Source of the DNA: Panagrolaimus kolymaensis
Lineage: Eukaryota; Nematoda; Chromadorea; Rhabditida; Panagrolaimidae
DNA: 64,000 bases
Reading direction: 5' to 3'
Assembly (NCBI GenBank): GCA_028622995.1
Contig: JAJQJQ010000007.1
Span: 2,728,001 to 2,792,000, forward strand
The notes under the pieces were generated by a model. That model saw nothing but the letters and a program-made list of their open reading frames with translations. It did not search any database and was not told where the DNA came from. Of the stretch, positions 24,141-33,962 are shown one piece after another (within the stretch, counting starts at the first letter, position 1; every line of letters begins with the position of its first letter). Position numbers and translations under genes: made by a program.

Positions 24141-24959
24141 ATTCACTAATTATTTCCCCTATCCTCTCTCTGTATTATTCCTCCCTTTTTAAATGTATCA
24201 ATACTCTTTAATTATTTTTTTCCATGTATCACTTTTCATTTTTATCATTCTTATTATACTGTATAAATAAATGATACATACTTTTATATTTTTACTGATA
24301 TTTTCAGATAAACAGTGGTTATTAAATAGAGAAAGAATATCGCTGCATGCTTCGTTGAAATGTTTTTTATTCTGAATTCAGCAAAAGGATATATGGTATA
24401 AAAAAAAGTGTGCGTTACAATGGCAAACAACCATCTAAAATTCCCGCATTAAAGAAACATTTTTCATTCTCTTGGTTTCGAATCCTTCATTTTCTCACAA
24501 AATTTTACAAAATTGACATCGCCTTTTATTTAAGAGACATTCATTATTGACTTTTTTACCTCACAAAAAAAGTTTTGCAAAATAAAAACCATCAATGCAT
24601 TAGTCATTGAAGTTATTTTTGTAAAAGGTTTCTTCCTTTTTCTCATCGTCACCGCCCAAAATGGACATTCATTTCTTTTAATTTTTTTTTACAAAAAACA
24701 TTCTCTTGTTTTACCATCAATTTTTTTTTGGTTTATCTTTTCACCCATACTTCTTTAGTATTTTATATTGCGTCTACATGAGAAAAAGCTTGGTCGATTC
24801 GTAAAAAATTGATTGCAATCATCTCATTCTAACAACTTCTTTCAAATTTCAAACCATTTTACCATTATTACATACTAAAACTTTATAGCCATTTCCTTGA
24901 TTTTATAAATTTTCAATAAAAGTTAAGAATTTGTAATTTTTGCATGGAAAACAAGATAC
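24141..24959. other. AT-rich spacer before the hAT-type element
   Basis: Apart from the polyadenylation signal near 24266 I see no gene or repeat here. Its right end gives one copy of the 8-bp target duplication (24960-24967). Confidence 0.45.
24266..24271 (+). terminator. AATAAA polyadenylation signal
   Basis: A perfect AATAAA lies about 125 bp downstream of the stop at 24140, a usual distance in compact nematode genes. Confidence 0.5.
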
Positions 24960-24967
24960 ATAGAGAA

Positions 24968-24984
24968 CAGGCTTGGGCGGGAAT
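24968..24984 (+). repeat. Left terminal inverted repeat of hAT-type element
   Basis: The 17 bp CAGGCTTGGGCGGGAAT match the right end exactly in inverse orientation and directly abut the duplicated target ATAGAGAA. Confidence 0.9.
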
Positions 24985-25937
24985 GAAAACTCCGGGACGG
25001 GAATCCGGGAATCCGGGATTCCCGTAAAAAAGTCCGGGACGGAACGGGAATCCGGGAATAATCCGGGAATTCATAAAATGGTTAAAAACTCTATTTTTCT
25101 GCCATTTTTTTATTTTTTTAAACCATATGCTTCACAGCGTAATCATGGCGGAGTAGAGGTGGACCCAAAAAGTTACGTTAAGAAAAAAATTTTTATTTTC
25201 CAATCAAATTGAAATGAGTTTGTACGAAACGATAGCTAATATTTTAATTTGAAAAACGTCTGGAACAGAATTTTTTTAAACCCATTCCAGATTTTTTAAT
25301 AAGTCGTTAACTATTAAAAAATAATTAAAAAATCCAAAAATTGCACGTTGCGTTTGGCCATTTGTACTCCGCCTTTGATTGAAAATGATTGCGCTGTGGC
25401 TTTTTATTTTAAAAAAGAACAAAATGTATTAGACGCATTTTTTTTAAACATGACTTTTTAACCAATTTTGAATTTTAGCGTTAAATTTTTTTGAGAAAAA
25501 AGTATTTTTTTAGTAATAATTTGTCAGATAACCAAAGTTTTGGTGATAATTCATAAAAATTTTGAAGAAAATGTTTACTGGAATGATAACATATAAGACG
25601 CCGATATTTAAAAAGTTCTGTACCCCCATCGAAAATTCAACATTTTATAAAAATCTCCTCACCCCATTTTCATCATCGAAATGAAAGTATTTTTTAAATT
25701 CTTCCTCACCAAATTTCTCATGGACAGAATTTGAAATTTTTTGGAAATCTTCCTCAAGATTTTTCTCAGCATCGAAATCTCAGATTTTTTTAAACTTTGT
25801 TTTGGCAAATGAGGAGAAATTGTTCGATTTCAATGTTTTCAAGAAAAATGTCCATTTTTTTAAATTTCAACGATTTTTTTGAAAATCACCTCAGCGGTGA
25901 GGAGGTTTTCATTATTTTGATGATTTCTTCTATTGAG

Positions 25938-26012
25938 ATTTTTTGTGCAGCACAAAATTTGGATTTTTTGTGCAGCACAAAATTTGGATTTTTTGTGCAG
26001 CACAAAATTTTA
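25938..26012 (+). repeat. Three 25-bp tandem units with palindromic core
   Basis: Units start at 25938, 25963 and 25988. Each contains TTTTGTGCAGCACAAAA, a near-perfect palindrome. The mirrored array in the right arm (about 27252-27300) has only two units. Confidence 0.88.
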
Positions 26013-26037
26013 TATCTTCGGGTGCTATTATAACCGA

Positions 26038-26110
26038 AAAAGCAAAAAGGAATCGAACCTCCAACCTTCTGACTACAAGCGGTTAGCATTAACCACTGGG
26101 CCAAAGAACC
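26038..26110 (-). other. tRNA-like sequence with Pol III A and B boxes, left arm
   Basis: On the minus strand an A box TGGCCCAGTGG (26093-26103) and a B box GGTTCGATTCC (26049-26059) both fit the tRNA internal promoter consensus at tRNA-like spacing. The anticodon arm does not pair properly, so it should not make a working tRNA. It looks like a tRNA-derived, SINE-like promoter carried in the transposon arm. Confidence 0.7.
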
Positions 26111-26308
26111 AACAAATTCACTGTTTACTTGGATATACTTATACAAATAAGTTTATTCCATGAACTTAAAATCGATAATTATCGTGAAACATTCGATTTA
26201 TTATACCTTTATTTACATAAATCAGTGATAAATTTATTTATAAAAACAATAACATCACATTTATTAAAAAACAAATAAACAAATTATAACTAGTACGTAT
26301 TAAAACAA

Positions 26309-26690
26309 TTATAATTTTTGTTTACGAGGTCTTCCACGTTTTCTTGAATTTATAACAGATGAATTACTCTGCGAAGATTGAGTTGGGTGGTTCTTCCCTG
26401 CTTGATTATCTTGAGAATCTTGAATTTGAATTTCCACGGCCTCATTTGATTCTTCGATTTGTTCAGCAAAACTTTGAACTTCATTAAAAGATGGAGGGTT
26501 CCATGACTTCCAAATTTTTGAATCCTTCAGGAAATCGTTCACATCTAGTTCGTTGATATTTGAAGAGTTCACAATAGATTCAGCAACTACCAACGTGTTT
26601 TCATTTATTCTTTTTAAAAGTATATTGAAATCTTCTGGTTTAGAATTCTTTATAAAGTTTGGAAGACGTTCTAGTCAGTAATGCATGCTT
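26309..26690 (-). pseudogene. ORF fragment with C-terminal AT-hook in the element centre
   Basis: An open minus-strand frame starts after a stop near 26672 (LERLPNFIKNSK) and ends RKRGRPRKQKL at 26309. RKRGRPRK is an AT-hook-like minor-groove motif, preceded by an acidic Gln/Asn/Ser-rich segment. The front is missing and no further domain is visible. It could be the tail of a transposon-encoded DNA-binding protein or a captured host fragment. I do not recognise the family. Confidence 0.45.
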
Positions 26691-26739
26691 TCCAGGTAAA
26701 AAATTAAAAATTATCAATATAATATTAATCGAGTTTTAG

Positions 26740-26909
26740 GACTACAAAGTTTGTTAAAGAAGTTAAATTATTTTCAAAATATTCATGTGATTGGTGACAA
26801 AAAATGCAGAAAAGAAGTTGAAGAACTTTTACTCTCTGACAAAAAAACTTTGAGTTCAGAAGAATCAATGCACGAAGATTCAAATGAAAGCATCAACGAA
26901 GAAGAGTAG
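26740..26909 (+). pseudogene. Convergent ORF tail ending in an acidic stretch
   Basis: The plus-strand frame reads LQSLLKKLNYFQNIHVIGDK and ends in a Ser/Glu-rich tail before a TAG at 26909. It has no start and no recognisable domain. It faces the AT-hook fragment, so the element centre seems to hold the 3' parts of two genes or two pieces of one rearranged gene. Confidence 0.35.
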
Positions 26910-26948
26910 TCACTCATCTAATGAAAGTAATATTCGATACTTTTGTTT

Positions 26949-27646
26949 TATAATTGTTTTAATACGTACTAGTTATAATTTGTTTATTTGTTTTTTAATA
27001 AATGTGATGTTATTGTTTTTATAAATAAATTTATCACTGATTTATGTAAATAAAGGTATAATAAATCGAATGTTTCACGATAATTATCGATTTTAAGTTC
27101 ATGGAATAAACTTATTTGTATAAGTATATCCAAGTAAACAGTGAATTTGTTGGTTCTTTGGCCCAGTGGTTAATGCTAACCGCTTGTAGTCAGAAGGTTG
27201 GAGGTTCGATTCCTTTTTGCTTTTTCGGTTATAATAGCACCCGAAGATATAAAATTTTGTGCTGCACAAAAAATCCAAATTTTGTGCTGCACAAAAAATC
27301 TCAATAGAAGAAATCATCAAAATAATGAAAACCTCCTCACCGCTGAGGTGGATTTCAAATAAATCGTTAATACTTGAAGAAAAATTTATTTTGAGACAGA
27401 TTTTCTAAAAATCTGACATTTCGATGTTGAGCAAAGTTGGTGAGGAAGATTTCCAAAAAATCTCAAATTCTTTCCATGAGAAATTTCGTGAGGAAGATTT
27501 GCTAAAAATCTCAAATTCTGTCCATGAGAAATTTCGTGAGGAAGATTTTCAGAAATCCAATTTTTTTGAAAAAAATGGCCGGTGTGTTATAAAATGTTGA
27601 ATTTTCGATGGGGGTACAGAACTTTTTAAATATCGGCGTCTTATAT
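26949..27646 (-). repeat. Right long inverted arm of the hAT-type element
   Basis: Partner of 25590-26312. The outer portion has an extra short duplication of a block containing CATGAGAAATTTCGTGAGGA (about 27475-27545) that the left arm does not share in the same form. Confidence 0.88.
27152..27226 (+). other. tRNA-like sequence with Pol III A and B boxes, right arm
   Basis: Inverted copy of the left-arm tRNA-like unit: A box TGGCCCAGTGG at 27159-27169 and B box GGTTCGATTCC at 27203-27213. The two units point outward, each towards the nearer end of the transposon. Confidence 0.7.
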
Positions 27647-27762
27647 ACTCCTCCCTTTACTATTATTAATTCCGGATTCCGGACAGAAAATCCGGGAATC
27701 CGGGACGGGAATAAATTTCGAAAAAATGGTCCGGAATCCGGGAATCCGGAACACGATCCGGG

Positions 27763-27779
27763 ATTCCCGCCCAAGCCTG
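27763..27779 (-). repeat. Right terminal inverted repeat of hAT-type element
   Basis: Exact inverted copy of 24968-24984, followed at once by the second target copy ATAGAGAA (27780-27787). Confidence 0.9.
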
Positions 27780-27822
27780 ATAGAGAAGACAGCATTGTTC
27801 TAAAACATTCTCAAACCTCCTA

Positions 27823-27835
27823 GAAATTTCTCGAA
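27823..27835. promoter_or_regulatory. Distal heat-shock element upstream of the HSP110 gene
   Basis: GAAATTTCTCGAA is a perfect GAAnnTTCnnGAA trimer, the HSF-1 binding pattern. It lies about 0.5 kb before the start codon at 28341 and just outside the transposon. Confidence 0.55.
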
Positions 27836-28215
27836 TGTCCTCCGTTATTTTTATTGGCGAGTTGTTCCATTCTTTGTCAGTTTCTAAACCTCGATTCTTT
27901 CTTTACTTTATTTTTTTCTCGACAACAATCTTCTTCAATAATTTTGGCTTATTTTTAAACCTTTTTTTCCACCAAACACTTTATTATTTTACATATTTAG
28001 CTACTGAATAGCATTTATTGCATATATCATTTTACTTCTGAAGTTTTTCCACTGTTAACGGGTGTTTAGGTTAGCTAATGTTGTGTCATCATTTATTAGG
28101 CTATGAGGGTTATTGACATTACTTTAATTTTTAATATTTATTGTAATTTTGCTTCTTATATTAGCTTCAATGTTGCTTGTTGGGGATTTTTTATAAATCG
28201 TCACTTTCATTCGGG

Positions 28216-28228
28216 TTCGAGAAATTTC
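28216..28228. promoter_or_regulatory. Proximal heat-shock element of the HSP110 gene
   Basis: TTCGAGAAATTTC is a perfect TTCnnGAAnnTTC trimer, 17 bp upstream of a TATA box and about 113 bp upstream of the start codon. Spacing and form fit direct HSF-1 control. Confidence 0.75.
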
Positions 28229-28244
28229 CGCGCCTTTGCTGCTC

Positions 28245-28252
28245 TATATAAA
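28245..28252 (+). promoter_or_regulatory. TATA box of the HSP110 gene
   Basis: TATATAAA lies between the proximal heat-shock element and the start codon at 28341, about 90 bp from the ATG. It is one of the few convincing TATA boxes in the window. Confidence 0.65.
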
Positions 28253-28340
28253 CCTCTTTGATTGTCTTGTCATATAAGTATTATCTAATCACAAACAATT
28301 TTTAGTGTATATTGATCTTTTATTTATCAATTCTTAAACT

Positions 28341-30728
28341 ATGTCTATTATTGGTGTTGATCTAGGTTGTTATACCACTTATGTTGCTGGTATCAAGGAT
28401 GGTGGAGTAGAAATGCTTGCTAATGAATATTCTCTCCTATTTACTCCGTAAGTCGATTCGTTTTGCTTGAATATCTTTGTATTATTCTTTTTTAGGACAG
28501 CTGTTTCATATAATGCTGCACCTCGTCCAATGGGTATTTCATCAAAGCAACTATCTGGTCCAAAATTCAAATCGACATGTGCTCATTTCAAACCTCTTCT
28601 TTGTCGTACTGTTGAGGATCATGGTCCAATTCTTGATGCAATCCCATGTGAAACCCATCCAGTTAATTTAAACTCCAAAGATCTCTATGCTACTGTTAAA
28701 GTTTTCGTATGTTTTCTTATCGCTTGGAATATTTTAAAATTAATTTTGTCTTTTTAGGATCATAAAAATGAACCAGTAACGTTCACTGTTCAACAAGTTC
28801 TGGGTGCCTTTCTAACAAAGTTGTTTGATATTGCCCGAAATGCTACTGGCGTTCATGTTGAAGAATGCCTACTTACGGTAAGTTATATTTCTTGGTTTTA
28901 TAAAAGCTTTATCCGTATATTTTTTGTAGGTTCCTTATTATTTGACAGTAGCAGATCGTCACGTAATTATGGAAGCTGCTCAAATTGCTGGTTTTCCCTT
29001 CATCAAGCTTATTAATGAAACGGCTGCTTTAACTGCGTCTTATGCTTTCTTCAAAAAAGCCACTTTACCTGCTCCACCTGAACCACCAAAGAAAGTCGTA
29101 TTTGTTGATGTGGGTTTCTCTCAAGCTCAGTTGGTCTTAGCTGAAGTTAGTCAGCAAGGTGCTAAAGTTCGTTATGCTCAACACTCTAATGAAGTCGGTG
29201 GCTTTTATTTTGACAACGCTATTCGCAACTTCTTTGCTGATGAATATCAAAGAACTAAGAAATTAGATGCTCGTACAAATCGTCGAGCATGGTTGCGTCT
29301 ACTTGATGAAGCTGAACGTGCAAAGAAATCTGTTTGTGCTGCTAGCACAAAAACCATCGTTCAAATCGAGTGTTTAATGGAAGATACCGATTTTAAAGCT
29401 GAAATCGATAGGTATGTTTTGTTTTTGAATTCCCATATATCTTTATTTTTTTAGAGCCCATTTTGAAGAACTTGCTGGCAATATCTTCAAAGCATTTGAT
29501 AATCTTATTGCAAATTTTCTTTCTGAAACTAAGATCAATCCCGCTGAAGTTGAGGTCGAGCTTGTTGGTGGATCATCTCGTGTTCCTCTTATTCGCACCA
29601 TTGTTGAGCAACGCTTTGGCCATGAAGCTAAAACTACAATGAACTTGGATGAAGCAATTTCTCGTGGTAAGTTGGATTTATTTTAATATAATAATATCAA
29701 ATTGAACTTTAATTATACTGTTATTTTTAGGTACTGCTCTTATGTGTGGAATTCTTTCACCTCGTGTTCGCAAAACAAACTTCGTTCTCGAAGACTTTGC
29801 ACCTTATGCTGTTTTGGCTTATTACAAAACTGATCTAATCACTCAAAAAAGCATTAATCTCGTCGCTCGTGGTGAAACAGTTCCTGTTAAAAAGAACGTC
29901 ACTTTGTTCCATCCTGAAGTCAATATTGTTTATGAAAACGAACGTGATAGCAAGCGTCCTGACCTGTTTCACATCGCTCATATTCAGCTTCCAAAAGAAC
30001 CTGAAGAAAATCCAAATGCTATCGAGCAAACGAAATTTCGTTTTCCTTTCTGTTATGAATTAAGTCACTTCGTTGTCAATAGTGGATGTATTCGTATTGA
30101 CAGAGAAATGGTTCCAGAAGAACCACCAAAAGAAGAAGAATCTGCAGAACCTCCTGCAAAGGTTTGTAAAAAAATGGGCAGTTTATCGAATGACAATTAT
30201 TTTCAGGATGAAAAAGATAATGTTCCAAAGGATGATGCTCCAAAAGATCAAGCTCCAAAAGAACAACCCGCGGAACCTCAACAAGCTCCTGCTCCTCCTC
30301 AACCTCGCACTCGTGAAACTCGTATTGATTATGTTTCAACCATCAGTCGAGGTGTCAATTCATCTGTTAATCCTGATTTTCTTCAACATGAAAAACATAT
30401 GCGGGAAGTTGATGCTTATGCTACAAAGAAGGCTGAAGCTAAGAACGCGTTTGAAGAAGGTGTGATCACCATTCAAAGAAAGCTTGAAGAAGAGCCTGAA
30501 GTTTTTGATCCTTCAAAGAAAGAAAACTTAAGAAAAGTTGTTGAAGTTATGGAAGAATTCTTATATGAAGAAGACGATGATCATAAAATCGATGATTATT
30601 GTAACAAGTTGGATGAACTCAAGCAATGCTATGAAGAATCAAAGTTACCTGGTCTCAAAATTGAAGAAGCTCCAGCTAATGCAGAATCAATGGATGTTGA
30701 TCCCACAGTAGAAGAACCAACTGAATAA
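28341..30728 (+). CDS. hsp-110: HSP110 / HSPA4-type chaperone (Hsp70 nucleotide-exchange factor)
   Basis: Seven exons, 28341-28447, 28496-28706, 28758-28877, 28930-29411, 29455-29666, 29731-30161 and 30207-30728, give about 694 residues. The N-terminal actin-like ATPase domain begins SIIGVDLGCYTTYVAG and includes LTVPYYLTVADRH, INETAALTASYAFF, VFVDVGFSQ and VELVGGSSRVPLIR. A reduced substrate-binding beta domain, an acidic Pro/Glu/Lys-rich loop and a helical C-terminal part (about 150 residues) follow. HSP110 proteins act in the cytosol, release ADP from Hsp70 and help disaggregation. The protein is shorter than the roughly 780-850 residues I recall for the family, mainly after the ATPase domain. 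The 45-nt last intron (30162-30206) has no in-frame stop, so it can be misread as coding. Heat-shock elements and a TATA box lie upstream. Confidence 0.92.
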
Positions 30729-30844
30729 TTTATACCTTACTCTCAATGATCTTTCTGCACCTTTGATTATTAATCTTGTTGTGAAAAACTTGTTTTGATT
30801 TTTTGGTTTAATTTATATGCTTTTTCGTGTCAAATTATTTCTTA

Positions 30845-30850
30845 AATAAA
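30845..30850 (+). terminator. AATAAA polyadenylation signal of the HSP110 gene
   Basis: A perfect AATAAA lies about 117 bp beyond the stop at 30728. Confidence 0.55.
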
Positions 30851-31689
30851 GTTCTGTATTTTTATTATAATGTTGGATTAAATGTAATTGAGAACAAACA
30901 TATCTTTCTATTAGCTTTTTTTACATGCGTTCAGAAGAAATTTGATGAAAGTCGGAAAATAATGAACCATACAATAACTTCCGCTACTTTTCATACCTTT
31001 TTTTGAGTCTTGGAAAAATGTTTTGCATAGCTTTATTTTGAAGCATCGTAATGTTAAGCCTTTATCAAATACTTTTACCTTTAGTTTTATTTCACTTTGG
31101 CATATCTTTAACATGTTATTCTTGTAAATTCAACGATGTTTATGATATTTTGATAATGATAATGCATTGTTTACAAATAAAACTTTGCTAAAATTTCTAA
31201 AGATTAAGTCATTTAACCTTGCGCTCCATGGGAAACTTGTTCATCATAAGCTTTATAAGGATCAGCTTACTCGATTACACTATTTTTTTAGACAGCAATA
31301 ACAACAACGCTGAATTCATTTAAAATTGTAACAAGAGCTTGTTCGTCTCGATGTTCAGCAATTTGTGAGTCGAGTGGTTAAGCAACATGTGCAGATTGGA
31401 GTCGCCGAGAAAAACGAACTTCCACTTTTTCTGATGAAACAATAACACACTTTTTGGACCCACTCCACAACGATCAGAAAAAGAATTAAACATATGAAAT
31501 GGAAGTTTTAAAAAATTATTTATTTGCACAAATGAAGTTTTAGACTTCCATATTAATTACAATAATGTTTTTAAAATCAACAAAAAATAAAATAAAAACA
31601 CTAAGACGACGATCGAAAATTAATAAGTTCTAAGGATAGGCTAAAAATCGATATGATAGAAACAGTTTTGAACTTCCAAAAGATTGATA
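30851..31689. other. Convergent spacer between HSP110 and the mitochondrial carrier gene
   Basis: No gene is recognised. The stretch near 31360-31480 is less AT-rich than its surroundings and contains GTCGAGTGGTTAAG, faintly like a tRNA A box, but there is no matching B box or fold. Confidence 0.4.
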
Positions 31690-32867
31690 CTAAGCATACT
31701 TTTCTACCATTTGTTTTGCATGTTCATATACGACATAAGTAACGACGCCATTTGGAAGCTGTTTTAGAGTAGCCATAAGCATTCCTTTATAAAAACCAGT
31801 AAAACCTTCTCTTCTTATTATTTGATACATAACATCTCTTGATGATTTATAATTTGTGTGATGATCCTAAAATAGCAATGGAGAAATAAAAAATGTACGA
31901 AAAAAAAAAACTAACTTGAAGTCGAGCTCTAATAACTTGGTATGGATACGTTGAAGCTGTTGAAAGAACTTTTGAAAAGGACGAAAATGCAAAATAATCC
32001 AATGTTCCCTAAAAGATGAAAATTAAAAGCTTGCAATGAAGATGAAAACTCACTAAAGGAGAATCTTGTGGAAGTCCTTTGCTTCGGCATCTCCAATCCT
32101 TGAGATAATTATAAATAGCAAATTGAATAGCACCATTCAAAGTTCCCCAAAGTGCTGGAACAAAACCCTAAAATTAAAAAATATATTAAAAGAAAGTTGG
32201 ATATGATGAATAAAACCCTACTCTGTACCATCCTTTAATGCCTTCATCTTGTAAAATTTTTCTTAAACAATGAATCATTCCACGGTAAGTTTTAGCTGCT
32301 TCATTTTCATATTGTAGACAAAGACGAGTTTTTGCCACCCAAAGAGGATTCGTAATAGCCATAACAGAGGCACCAGCAGCACATCCAACAGCAAGATTTT
32401 GAAAGGAAGGTGAAATATCTGACAGTGAATCGAAATATGGATGCATTTTGTGATAACTGAAACAGAATACTCAAGATAAATTAATTATTTATAAGTACAA
32501 AAAATGTTAGTTTTAAGCTAAAAGAAAACCGATTTAAAACTCACATATGAAAATATAAGCCCCATGAAAGTGGTGAGGCAATAATATTAGGTGTTAGGCC
32601 TTGATAAAGTCCACGAATTCCTTCAGCTTTGATAATACATTTTGCAGCATGAAAGTAATTATGATAATGTGGACGGAGAGCAGCATTATTATCATTCACT
32701 GAAATAAATCATTATAAGTAAGCATACTTTTTTATCAGAAGAAAAAATAAACCAACACACATACCAGAATATCTTATTTTTAATAAATCAAGTGGATGAC
32801 AAACGACAGTACTTGCAAAACCACCGGAGAGGCCACCAATTAAATTCTCGAAACCACTGATTCCCAT
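31690..32867 (-). CDS. Mitochondrial carrier, SLC25A32-like (folate/FAD transporter family)
   Basis: Exons separated by short introns give a three-repeat carrier of about 290 residues. The start MGISGFENLIGGLSGG at 32867 directly follows a TTTTAG acceptor, which suggests a trans-splice or 5'-UTR intron site. The first repeat has VCHPLDLLKIR, the second ITNPLWVAKTRLCLQY and the third ATYPYQVIRARLQD in its near form TASTYPYQVIRARLQ; each is the PxD/Exx(K/R) carrier signature. The second and third signatures, with NPLWV and YPYQV replacing the usual acidic form, are those I recall for SLC25A32. Each repeat also has the second half GLYQG / GWYRG / GFYKG. The likely role is import of folate or FAD across the inner mitochondrial membrane. 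It is divergent from PSMD9, 154 bp away. Confidence 0.88.
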
Positions 32868-33021
32868 CCTAAAACGAAAAATATTTAAAATTATTCAAAG
32901 AACTTCAAAAATTTATTTTATGAAACAAGCAAAAAAGAATTCTCATCGTTTTACAATTTTTTACTATTTTACATAGTTTTTTCTAAAACTTTAAAATCAA
33001 GAAAGTTAACGACAACAAAAA

Positions 33022-33843
33022 ATGTCTAATTTACAAGAAACCAAAAACCTTATTGCTCGTCGAGATGCCATCGATAAAGAAATTGAAGAACATACTGCTG
33101 TTCTTGAAGCCGTAAGCTATTTTTTTCTCTCCCTTTTTATATATACTAAATAACATTACTTTTTAGAATTCAGTTGATATGAAAACTCCTCTCGTTGATG
33201 CACAAGATTTTCCACGGAATGATGTTGACGTTTTTTCTGTAAGACATAGTCGTTCTAAAATTATCCGTAAGTTCCCTTCTTAATTTGACAGATCTTTTAA
33301 AGAATGCTTTTAAGATTTAACTAATGATCGGGATAACTTGACTAAACAAATTGAAGAACGTATAAGCAAAATTCATACTGAATTATCTCACAATAATACA
33401 ACCGAAGCTCCCGTTGTTCCACAAGTTGAAGAACCTCTTGTTCACCGTACATCAAATCGCCCAATTTTGCGTATTTCAACTGTTGCTCCTGGATCACCTG
33501 CAGCTCAAGGAGTATGTTCTTGTTTTTTATGTATTGTTTAAAGGTTTAAACTTACTTTTTAAGGGACTTCAAGTTAATGATCTCATCATTCAATATGGAC
33601 GTTTACATGGTGACAACTTTACTGGTCTTGAACAACTTGCTGAAGAAACTAAATCTTATCTTGGAGTAAGTTTGATTTAGAAAAAATGCTATAAATAACC
33701 TATTTTGTTTTTAGAAAATCATCAAAGTTACTATTCTCCGTGGTGTCAAAGTTCAACGAATGCAATTTCATCCAAGAGAATGGGAAGGCAAAGGAATCTT
33801 TGGTGCTGGATTTATTCCTCTTACAAATTCTCAAATTATTTAA
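33022..33843 (+). CDS. psmd-9: 26S proteasome assembly chaperone PSMD9 (p27), PDZ protein
   Basis: Five exons. The start MSNLQETKNLIARRDAIDKE at 33022 leads an N-terminal helical coiled-coil domain with MKTPLVDAQDFPRNDVDVF, matching MNEPLVDxEGYPRxDVDLY of PSMD9, then KIIHLTNDRDNL. A PDZ domain follows: STVAPGSPAAQGGLQVNDLI (carboxylate-loop region), ending in LRGVKVQRMQFHP and REWEGKGIFGAGFIPL, like WxGKGLLGCNIxPL. PSMD9 helps build the base of the 19S regulatory particle by holding RPT subunits. Its length of about 200 residues is normal. A poly(A) signal lies at 33957. Confidence 0.95.
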
Positions 33844-33956
33844 TGAAAAAGAAAAGGCAATCATCTGTTAAATTATTTTAATGCTTCCGGGTATTGTGTT
33901 AAAAAAATATTTGTTTGTAAAAAACTTTGTTTTTTCTGTGCATAAATTCAATTTTT

Positions 33957-33962
33957 AATAAA
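33957..33962 (+). terminator. AATAAA polyadenylation signal of the PSMD9 gene
   Basis: A perfect AATAAA lies about 115 bp after the stop at 33843. Confidence 0.5.

Larger units (their letters stand above)
25590..26312 (+). repeat. Left long inverted arm of the hAT-type element
   Basis: It matches the reverse complement of about 26949-27646. The inner 150 bp (26160-26312 against 26949-27118) appear identical on reading. The outer part differs by small indels and by the number of 25-bp units. Transcription across both arms would give a long hairpin RNA. Confidence 0.88.
24968..27779. mobile_element. Non-autonomous hAT-type foldback DNA transposon, complete
   Basis: The ends are perfect 17-bp inverted repeats, CAGGCTTGGGCGGGAAT at 24968-24984 and its complement at 27763-27779. 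They are flanked by the 8-bp direct duplication ATAGAGAA (24960-24967 and 27780-27787). An 8-bp duplication and CAGG-type termini are hallmarks of the hAT superfamily. The subterminal 100 bp on each side are packed with GGGAATCCGGG-like words, as expected of transposase-binding sites. Inside are long inverted arms (about 25590-26312 and 26949-27646) around a 640-bp centre. No transposase with a recognisable catalytic core or BED finger is present, so it would need a partner in trans. The intact duplication and the near-identical inner arms suggest a recent insertion. Confidence 0.88.

Noticed and set aside
25938..26012. Tandem repeat considered as a CRISPR array
   Set aside because: The units are contiguous without unique spacers, the genome is eukaryotic, and the repeat is mirrored in the other arm.
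25886..27320. Matching ORFs starting MYKYIQVNSEFVG on opposite strands
   Set aside because: They are mirror copies made by the inverted arms and the tRNA-like sequence; no protein domain.
31350..31480. Possible tRNA or tRNA-derived element
   Set aside because: GTCGAGTGGTTAAG resembles an A box, but no B box or cloverleaf fold is present.
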